From: Deltaproteobacteria bacterium
GTDB taxonomy: Bacteria > Desulfobacterota > WTBG01 > CAIYCZ01 > CAIRTM01
Direction: 5' to 3'
NCBI GenBank assembly: GCA_016932595.1
Contig: JAFGCP010000039.1
Coordinates: 1-35,280 of the forward strand
Length of the DNA stretch: 35,280 nucleotides
In this document: piece after piece, positions 28,052 through 35,280 of the stretch
Layout of the letters: each line of letters begins with the position of its first letter
Numbering within the stretch: position 1 is the stretch's first letter
The notes under the pieces: model-generated
Database searches by the model: none
Seen by the model: only the letters and a program-made list of their open reading frames with translations
What the model was told of the DNA's origin: nothing
Made by a program: the position numbers and the translations under genes

Positions 28052-29368
28052 ATGTATTGTCCAAAATGCAGAATTCCTATTGAGCACAACGGCGCACAAA
28101 CCTGCCCGTATTGCTCAACTCCTCTTACAAAAAGACCGGCGCCGTTGAGCACTACCCCCGTTGGCCTTGAAAACAGGCTGCAGGCCGATGGTACCACGCG
28201 GGCCGGCACACACGGCGCACATTCCGCATCCCCGTATCCCGCAGGAGAAAAACAATTTTTTTCTCTTGAAAATATACTCGGCGATACTGACGCCACAGAT
28301 AGCGATGCCCCGTCCCAAACAGATACCGCGCCGCATGATCTGCAAAACAGCATGTCCTTCGGTCATAAACAAACGGCAGAGGCTTATGTATCTGATCAGG
28401 ACATAACGCATGACAGCATCTTCGAGCAGCTGCTTGATGCAAACATACATGATGCATCAACCGGGGAAACACCAACTTTTCAAGCCAGTGACATCAATTC
28501 AGGCCGGCATCAGAGCCAGTCGCGAGAACTGCTCGACACAGCATTTAAAAAAATAGAGCCGGATGATCAATACGCACGGGCGTTAGGATCAAAATCGCTT
28601 ATCATTACCGCATTGCTGGGAGCACTCGTATTGCTGTCCGTTATCGGTACAGGCCTCTATTACCTCAATCATACTGCATTGCATGAAACAGCTCAGCACG
28701 GACCCGCAAAAATTCTCACCCTGCCATCATCCAAAGCGCCTGCCCCAACTTTAAAGAACGCTCCTGTTGTCCAGCAGCAAAGCCAGGAAGGCGCAACATA
28801 TACGGCACAGGATGGATCGCAGCCTGGGCAGAACATTTTGGCAAATCAGACACCGGCCCCGGAAGCTGACCGGTTCACCTCTGACAGGCCTGAGGCAAGG
28901 GATATTCAGAGCACACCAACAAAACAGGCTCCGACGGCAGGTGCGGATGAACCACAACAAAACATCCCTTCATCCGGGGAGGGACTGTCAGTCACGGGGA
29001 CATCACAAGCCCCCATTGCCGGGGTGCATACGCCCCCCCGGGAGAGCAAGAATGAAAGCTCCGGCACTAACCCGATCATACAAAATGGCAGGGTGGTCTC
29101 TTCAGCAAACAGCAGTGCCAATACCGAAATCGGTTCACACATACTGCTGTGCGGCTCATTTCAAAGCAGGGATAAAGCCCTCAAGCTGGCTGCAAAAATC
29201 AAGTCTAAAGGGTATATGCCCTTTGTTGAAAAAGCCGACCTCGGCAGTAAGGGAATATGGTACCGTCTTAAAATAGCGGGATTTAGCACAAAGGAGGCAG
29301 CGGAAAAAGTCCGGGGGGAATTGAACGCAAAATTAAAAGTTGCAGCAATTGTTGTAAAAAACAAATGA
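28052..29368 (+). CDS. Zinc-ribbon, TM and C-terminal SPOR domain protein
   Basis: N-terminal MYCPKCRIPIEHNGAQTCPYCSTPL, central TM LIITALLGALVLLSVIGTGLYYL, C-terminal SPOR-like HILLCGSFQSRDKALKLAAKIKSKGYMPFVEKADLGSKGIWYRLKIAGFSTKEAAEKVRGELNAK; ORF opens at 28013, ATG at 28052 preferred. Confidence 0.82.
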   Translation: MYCPKCRIPIEHNGAQTCPYCSTPLTKRPAPLSTTPVGLENRLQADGTTRAGTHGAHSASPYPAGEKQFFSLENILGDTDATDSDAPSQTDTAPHDLQNSMSFGHKQTAEAYVSDQDITHDSIFEQLLDANIHDASTGETPTFQASDINSGRHQSQSRELLDTAFKKIEPDDQYARALGSKSLIITALLGALVLLSVIGTGLYYLNHTALHETAQHGPAKILTLPSSKAPAPTLKNAPVVQQQSQEGATYTAQDGSQPGQNILANQTPAPEADRFTSDRPEARDIQSTPTKQAPTAGADEPQQNIPSSGEGLSVTGTSQAPIAGVHTPPRESKNESSGTNPIIQNGRVVSSANSSANTEIGSHILLCGSFQSRDKALKLAAKIKSKGYMPFVEKADLGSKGIWYRLKIAGFSTKEAAEKVRGELNAKLKVAAIVVKNK

Positions 29369-29375
29369 ATTGCCG

Positions 29376-29405
29376 CCAGCAGGCAAAAATGACTGCTCCT
29401 GCTGG
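29376..29405. other. Perfect 8-bp stem hairpin after the SPOR gene (possible weak terminator)
   Basis: CCAGCAGG (29376-29383) / CCTGCTGG (29398-29405), 14-nt loop, no clear U-tract. Confidence 0.35.
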
Positions 29406-29500
29406 AACCGCATCATGGTCTACTGCGTAGTTGAACAGCCATACACAACAGCAGGCTCCTGAACATCAGCACCTTCCCCTCTTGGAGCACTGTACATCAA

Positions 29501-30403
29501 TCAATGACTGTAGAGCAAAACAGCGCATACAGCCAGCCCGTACAGAACAACGGAAAGCAGTATAGGCCGGTCATTGAGCAATGCTTTTTCAGGACTCCCC
29601 CCCTCGTTTTTCTGATACACGAGATAGAGGTAGCGGAAAATACCATACAGAACAAAGGGGATTGTATACTTAAGCTTATCGCTTCCAAATTTTGCAACCG
29701 TCTCGTCAGAAACAGTATAAAGAATATAGGCAATAAGCGTTGCCGTTGTTACGATTGAAATCATCTGATCCAGAAGGCCTGTACTGTATTCGTCAAGAAT
29801 GCGGCGATGCTCTCCCGCACTATCCTCAAGCAGCACAAGTTCATGACGGCGCTTGCTGAGGGCCAGGAAAAGAGCTAAAAGAATCGTACAAAAGAATAGC
29901 CATGTGGAAAAAGTAACCTCGATGACAACGGCGCCGGCTGCAACGCGCAGCAAAAAACCTGCTGCTATGCAAAACACATCTATAATGACAATATGTTTAA
30001 GCCATGATGAATAGCATAGCTGCAGCATAAGGTAGCCGGCAGCAATACCGGCAAAGTGCAAGTTGAGAAACGTCAGAGAGCAGAGCGACAAACCGGTAAG
30101 CAATGCTGTCAGGAAAAACACTGCTGACCGGGGCTTAAGCTGTCCGGAAGCAAGAGGCCGTTTACATTTAAGCGGATGCTTGCGGTCCTGTTCAATATCC
30201 AGCAAATCGTTTATAATATACACTGCGCCGGACAGTGCACAAAACACTGCAAAAGCAATACACACCTCCAAAATGAGGGGGGCCTTCAGGAAATTTTGAG
30301 AAAATACAAGAGGCGCAAAAATAATGGCGTTTTTTGTCCACTGCTTTGGCCTCATTGAGCGAAACAAAAGCAATACTATGTTTGTATTCATTGATGGTTC
30401 CAC
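29501..30403 (-). CDS. UbiA-family prenyltransferase, decaprenyl-phosphate phosphoribosyltransferase-like
   Basis: RSMRPKQWTKNAIIFAPLVFS, GAVYIINDLLDIEQDRKHPLKCKRPLASGQL (NDxxDxxxDxxHPxKxxRPxAxG pattern), polytopic. Confidence 0.9.
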   Translation of the reverse strand: MEPSMNTNIVLLLFRSMRPKQWTKNAIIFAPLVFSQNFLKAPLILEVCIAFAVFCALSGAVYIINDLLDIEQDRKHPLKCKRPLASGQLKPRSAVFFLTALLTGLSLCSLTFLNLHFAGIAAGYLMLQLCYSSWLKHIVIIDVFCIAAGFLLRVAAGAVVIEVTFSTWLFFCTILLALFLALSKRRHELVLLEDSAGEHRRILDEYSTGLLDQMISIVTTATLIAYILYTVSDETVAKFGSDKLKYTIPFVLYGIFRYLYLVYQKNEGGSPEKALLNDRPILLSVVLYGLAVCAVLLYSH

Positions 30404-30422
30404 ACGTACCTGTTGTTTGTCT

Positions 30423-30779
30423 CTAGCGCGCTACCATCCAGACACCTGCAATGATAAGTCCGATGCCGGAAAGCTGCACACCGCTTAAACTTTCCTTAAA
30501 TGCAACACATGATACAAGTATCACAATAATATAGCCAATACTGGTATTGATCGGATAGGCAATGCTCAGATTCATTTTAATAAGGGCATAATTATAGGCG
30601 GCAAGCCCGAGTGCAAAACAGATAATCCCGCCCCAGATAACAGGGTTGGTTGCCATGTTTATAAACACATCTACAACCTGATTGTTTTCCTTTGGCCTGA
30701 CAGCGCCAGCCTTCATCAGAATATTGGCGGCTGCATTCAATACAATTGAAACAGCAAGCAAAACATAGGTCGTAAGCAT
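30423..30779 (-). CDS. Small EamA/SMR-family transporter (ArnE/EmrE-like)
   Basis: MLTTYVLLAVSIVLNAAANILMKAGA...ALIKMNLSIAYPINTSIGYIIVILVSCVAFKESLSGVQLSGIGLIIAGVWMVAR; four TM segments; ATG at 30779 preferred over 30830. Confidence 0.85.
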   Translation of the reverse strand: MLTTYVLLAVSIVLNAAANILMKAGAVRPKENNQVVDVFINMATNPVIWGGIICFALGLAAYNYALIKMNLSIAYPINTSIGYIIVILVSCVAFKESLSGVQLSGIGLIIAGVWMVAR

Positions 30780-30997
30780 ATTCACGGCTCCCTTCTCAAA
30801 AAACGCGGCTGCGCTATGCAGCGTATTCAAATAATTGTTACATTTACCTTGTTTTTTTGTGTATTTGCAAATTATTCTATTTTGTGTTTTTATAAATAAC
30901 TATCGAAAATACAGTCTAATCCCCGTACGATCAGTGTAAAATTAGGTTGTGCAACAATTACATAGAGCTTTTTATTTGTCAATGGGAACGCATCCTC

Positions 30998-32221
30998 ATG
31001 AACAGCTGCGCCGGCAGAAGTAAAAAAGTACTGATTACAACCTCCACATTCCCTCGCTGGCAGGGGGACACGGATCCGCCCTTTGTCTATGACCTGGCTA
31101 TTCGTCTTAAAGACAGCTTTGCTATACTGGTGCTGTGTCCGCATGCTCCAGCCTTAAAAACTTCAGAAACAGTTGGCGGCATGAGAGTCAAACGCTACCG
31201 CTATTTCTTTGCTCGCTATGAAACCCTGGCTTACGGCAGCGGCATATTGAACAGGTTCCGGGAAAGCCGTTTATATTACTGTCTCGTCCCTTTTTTCCTC
31301 GCAGGCCAGCTGCTTGCAGCAATACGCTGCCTGCTGTTTGACAGACCGGATATTATAAATGCTCACTGGCTCATCCCGCAGGGATTAATAGCAGTGCTGG
31401 CTAAAACAGTGACCGGTACAAAAGCCCCTATTATCTGCACAATTCATGGCGGCGATATTTTCGGGCTCAAGGGCGCCCGTATGGAGGCCCTGAAACGCTA
31501 TGTACTCAAACGATGTGCTGCAGTGAATGTCGTGAGCAATGCCATGACGCAGGCAATTTCCGGCCTGGGCATGGACCACAGAGGCATCAATGTCATTCCC
31601 ATGGGTGTCGATTTAAAAAATACCTTTATTCCCGGGAAACAGGCCAAAATTTCAAAATCGCTCCTTTTCGTCGGCCGTTTTGCTGAAAAAAAAGGGCTCA
31701 TCTACCTGATTAATGCCATGACGGCTGTGCTGGACAAACATCCCGATGCGCGCTTAACAATCGTCGGCCACGGGCCACTTGAACATACCATCACGCAACG
31801 CATAGCAGCATTAGGGCTTCAGCATGCCATCCATATGGCCGGCGCTGTTGAAAACGCACAACTGCCAGCCATCTACCAGACAAGCCAGATTGTTGTTTTT
31901 CCCTCAATTGTCGCTGACAACGGCGACACTGAGGGCTTCGGTCTCGTAATGGTCGAGGCTATGGGGTGCGGCTGCGCTGTCATTGCATCAGATTTGCCGG
32001 CAATTCATGACAGTGTCATCGACGGACAGACAGGACTGCTTGTACCGCAAAAAGATTCCCCGGCGCTTGCAGAAAAAATCATCGAACTCCTGGACAATCC
32101 GGAACAGTGCAAAAAACTGGCTCATCAATCTCGCACCTATGTTCTTGAGCGATACGACTGGACAAGTACCGCGCGGAAATACATTGATGTTTTCAATGCC
32201 TCACTACACAAGCCGAACTGA
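30998..32221 (+). CDS. Glycosyltransferase family 4 (GT-B)
   Basis: KVLITTSTFPRWQGDTDPPFVYDLA, CTIHGGDIFGLKG, LLFVGRFAEKKGLIYLINAM, EGFGLVMVEAMGCGCAVIASDLPAIHDSVIDGQTGLLVP; ATG at 30998 preferred over the ORF opening at 30947. Confidence 0.93.
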   Translation: MNSCAGRSKKVLITTSTFPRWQGDTDPPFVYDLAIRLKDSFAILVLCPHAPALKTSETVGGMRVKRYRYFFARYETLAYGSGILNRFRESRLYYCLVPFFLAGQLLAAIRCLLFDRPDIINAHWLIPQGLIAVLAKTVTGTKAPIICTIHGGDIFGLKGARMEALKRYVLKRCAAVNVVSNAMTQAISGLGMDHRGINVIPMGVDLKNTFIPGKQAKISKSLLFVGRFAEKKGLIYLINAMTAVLDKHPDARLTIVGHGPLEHTITQRIAALGLQHAIHMAGAVENAQLPAIYQTSQIVVFPSIVADNGDTEGFGLVMVEAMGCGCAVIASDLPAIHDSVIDGQTGLLVPQKDSPALAEKIIELLDNPEQCKKLAHQSRTYVLERYDWTSTARKYIDVFNASLHKPN

Positions 32222-32237
32222 TTCCAGGAGCCCTCGT

Positions 32238-35054
32238 TTATAACATATGCTTTAAAAACTGGCCCGTATACGAATCTTTTATTTTCACAATCTCCTCAGG
32301 CGCTCCCGTAGCCACCACCTGCCCTCCCCCGTCGCCACCCTCGGGGCCGAGGTCAATAATATAATCAGACGCCCTGATTACATCCATATTATGCTCTATA
32401 ACGAGCACCGTGTTGCCGCGGTCAACAAGACTGGCAAGAACATCCAGCAGCTTTGCCACATCGGCAAAATGGAGGCCTGTTGTGGGTTCATCAAGAATAT
32501 ACAGGGTATGCCCTTTTTCTCTGCGGCTCAGTTCGCGCGACAACTTGATGCGCTGGGCTTCGCCGCCGGACAATGTCGTTGCCTGCTGGCCAAGGGTAAT
32601 ATAGTTGAGGCCGACATCGAGCAGAACCTGAAGCCTGACCCGTATTTGTGGTATATTTTCAAAAAAAGGCAGCGCTTCGCTCACGGTCATATCAAGAACG
32701 TCTGCGATATTCTTCCCCTTATACACAACTTCAAGAGTTTCCCTGTTATACCGTCTGCCCCGGCAGACATCGCAGGTAACATAAATATCGGGTAAAAAAT
32801 GCATCTCGATCCGAACAAGGCCATCGCCCTGGCATGCTTCGCACCTTCCTCCTTTGACATTGAAGCTAAACCGCCCCGTTTTATAGCCGCGCATGCGCGA
32901 CTCCGGCAACCGTGCAAAAACCTCACGAATCGGATCAAAAAGCCCGGTAAAAGTAGCCGGATTAGAACGTGGCGTGCGGCCGATAGGTGACTGATCAACA
33001 TTGATCACTTTATCAATTTTCTCAATGCCCCTGATTTCCGTAGCACTGCCGGCCTTTGCAGCTGTTTTATACAGCTTATGAGCCAGCTGCGCATAAACGG
33101 TGTCAACAACCAGCGTGCTCTTCCCGGAGCCAGATACACCGGTTACGCAGACAAAAAGGTTCAGCGGTATTGACACCGTAATGTCTTTTAAATTATTTTC
33201 CCGCGCGCGGAGTATCGTCAGAGCATTATTTTTATCAGCGGGCCGGCGCACAGGCAGCGGGATTTTTGCCCTGCCTGAAAGATACTGGCCGGTCACTGAT
33301 TGTGGATTCTGCTCCAGCGCTCCGGGTGCGCCCGTAGCAACCACCTGACCCCCTTCAGTACCGGCCCGCGGACCAAGATCAATAACATAGTCCGCCGTAC
33401 GAATCGTTTCTTCATCATGCTCGACGACGATAACCGTATTGCCGATATCACGCAGCTGCCGGAGAGTCGTGAGCAGCCGGTTGGTATCACGTGCATGAAG
33501 GCCGACACTGGGTTCATCGAGCACATACAGCACACCGGTCAGCCGTGAGCCAAGCTGCGTGGCAAGCCGTATACGGTGCGCCTCACCGCCCGACAGTGTG
33601 CCTGCGCAGCGATCAAGGGTCAGGTACTCAAGTCCTAAATACGACAAAAAATAAAGACGCTCACTGATTTCTTTTACGAGCGGCCTGGCAATCTCAGCCC
33701 GGCTGCCGTCGAACTGAAGAGATTTCATAAAATGGAGGCATGCGGCAACATTCATGCAGTTAAAATCGTAAATCGACATGCCGTTCAGTTTGATCGAAAG
33801 GCTTTCTTTTCGAAGACGCATGCCCTTGCAATCAGGACACACCGCCTGATTCATATAGTGCAAAAGCTCCTCTCTGACCTTGTCTGAATCTGTTTCATGG
33901 TAGCGTTTTTTGAGATACTGCAGCACGCCCTGAAAGGGCTTCTCCGTTTTATAGAGGCTCTTTTTCCCCTCAAAAACCAGTAAGACTTTCTCTTCGCCAG
34001 AGCCATGCAACAGTACGGTTCGGATGCCTGCAGGCAATTTTTTAAATGGCGTATCAAGAGAAAACCCATAGTGCCGGGCAAGGGAGGAGGCCAGATGTTT
34101 TACCCAAAATGAATCCGCAGCGCCCCAGGGCGCAATGGCCCCCTGGTTGATTGAAAGCCCGCTGTCGGGAACGATCAGCAGAGGATCAAACTCAGCCTTT
34201 GTGCCGAGCCCCAAACAGGTTGGGCAGGCGCCATAGGGGCTGTTAAAGGAAAACGTCCGCGGGCTGACCTCTGGATAACTCACACCGCAATCCGGGCAGG
34301 CAAGCTTTTCATTAAAAAGCATTTCGCTGCCGCTGTTCAAAAGGGACACAACAAGGCCGCCGCTTAAGCGCAGCGCCGTCTGCAACGAGTCGGCAAGCCG
34401 CTTTTCAATGCCCGTTTTGACCAGAATCCTGTCGACTACAATATCGATACTGTGCTGTTTGTTCTTATCAAGGACAATATCAGGAGTTAGATCAAAAAGG
34501 ACACCATCGATCCTGGCCCGGATAAAGCCCTCCTTTTGAAAATCATGAAGCTCTTTTTTATATTCTCCTTTCCTGCCCCGAACAACAGGCGCCAGCAGAA
34601 CAAGCTTTTCACCATCCGGCAAAACCATAATACGGTCAATCATCTCCTGAATCGTTTGGGATGAAATCTCCCGGCCGCAGGTATGGCAATAGGGTGTTCC
34701 GAGGCGGGCATAGAGCACGCGAAGATAGTCATAGATTTCAGTAACTGTTGCTACCGTCGAGCGGGGATTTTTACTGACCGTTCTCTGCTCAATGGCGATG
34801 GCCGGAGAGAGTCCTTCTATGGAATCAACATCGGGTTTCTGCATCTGCTCAAGAAACTGGCGGGCATAGGCGGAAAGAGATTCCACATAGCGCCTCTGTC
34901 CTTCGGCATAGATTGTATCAAAGGCAAGTGATGATTTGCCGGAACCGCTTACCCCTGTAATCACAACCAGATTATTTTTGGGTATATCAACATCAATATT
35001 TTTAAGGTTGTGAACTCTGGCGCCCCTGATAATAATAGTGTTCGCTTCAGACAT
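32238..35054 (-). CDS. uvrA: Excinuclease ABC subunit A
   Basis: 938 aa; [35 protein letters not shown], two ABC signatures ([34 protein letters not shown]), zinc motifs [28 protein letters not shown]. Confidence 0.98.
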   Translation of the reverse strand: MSEANTIIIRGARVHNLKNIDVDIPKNNLVVITGVSGSGKSSLAFDTIYAEGQRRYVESLSAYARQFLEQMQKPDVDSIEGLSPAIAIEQRTVSKNPRSTVATVTEIYDYLRVLYARLGTPYCHTCGREISSQTIQEMIDRIMVLPDGEKLVLLAPVVRGRKGEYKKELHDFQKEGFIRARIDGVLFDLTPDIVLDKNKQHSIDIVVDRILVKTGIEKRLADSLQTALRLSGGLVVSLLNSGSEMLFNEKLACPDCGVSYPEVSPRTFSFNSPYGACPTCLGLGTKAEFDPLLIVPDSGLSINQGAIAPWGAADSFWVKHLASSLARHYGFSLDTPFKKLPAGIRTVLLHGSGEEKVLLVFEGKKSLYKTEKPFQGVLQYLKKRYHETDSDKVREELLHYMNQAVCPDCKGMRLRKESLSIKLNGMSIYDFNCMNVAACLHFMKSLQFDGSRAEIARPLVKEISERLYFLSYLGLEYLTLDRCAGTLSGGEAHRIRLATQLGSRLTGVLYVLDEPSVGLHARDTNRLLTTLRQLRDIGNTVIVVEHDEETIRTADYVIDLGPRAGTEGGQVVATGAPGALEQNPQSVTGQYLSGRAKIPLPVRRPADKNNALTILRARENNLKDITVSIPLNLFVCVTGVSGSGKSTLVVDTVYAQLAHKLYKTAAKAGSATEIRGIEKIDKVINVDQSPIGRTPRSNPATFTGLFDPIREVFARLPESRMRGYKTGRFSFNVKGGRCEACQGDGLVRIEMHFLPDIYVTCDVCRGRRYNRETLEVVYKGKNIADVLDMTVSEALPFFENIPQIRVRLQVLLDVGLNYITLGQQATTLSGGEAQRIKLSRELSRREKGHTLYILDEPTTGLHFADVAKLLDVLASLVDRGNTVLVIEHNMDVIRASDYIIDLGPEGGDGGGQVVATGAPEEIVKIKDSYTGQFLKHML

Positions 35055-35280
35055 GCCGGTATATTCCTTGCAAAATAAAAAGTATCCGCCTCAGCAAAGG
35101 ATGCCTGTATTGTAATATAGAGCACATAAAAACTCTAAGTAAATTCTCATACGCAAAGCACGTGTTCTTTGTTTCAGCCCCTTCATGAATAAACAGTCAT
35201 AAATATGGGCGCCGACCAGCTATTCCAACAAAACACCACTTTCCCCTACACCGAAAGGACAACACAAGCTGTGCATATCC

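Noticed and set aside
28009-28475. Three overlapping minus-strand ORFs (114, 111 and 107 aa)
   Set aside because: Shadow frames of the zinc-ribbon/SPOR gene; cysteine-rich appearance comes from compositional bias.

Overview
This window looks like ordinary bacterial chromosome, probably from an anaerobic Desulfobacterota-like (deltaproteobacterial) autotroph; the taxonomy is inferred from gene content only. Positions 1-9379 hold a minus-strand Wood-Ljungdahl CODH/ACS operon in the order RACo-like corrinoid activator, cooC, acsD, cooS/acsA, acsB, acsC (acsC is cut by the window edge). It is followed by an agmatinase-family gene and a PAS-PAS-HisKA-HATPase-REC-REC hybrid kinase. A polysaccharide ABC-export operon (wzm, GT4, wzt with a C-terminal extension, DUF4214-like/coiled-coil/methyltransferase fusion, gmd) comes next, ending at a strong hairpin. 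Then come glgA, an ABC-2 transporter plus transglutaminase operon, an HU/IHF gene with a strong terminator, yacG with a PLD nuclease-like gene, an AIR-synthase-like gene, a zinc-ribbon/TM/SPOR protein, a UbiA (DPPR-synthase-like)/SMR/GT4 group, and uvrA. No tRNA, rRNA, CRISPR array or full transposon was recognised. The most interesting non-coding signals are a MITE-like element with about 20-bp TIRs (19849-19978), a REP-like double hairpin (10703-10753), and a dense set of inverted repeats in the AT-rich leader of acsD (6505-6553) whose 10-bp palindrome core recurs upstream of the hybrid kinase. I found no convincing wholly new system; the strongest candidates are these elements and the domain fusion in the O-antigen-like operon.
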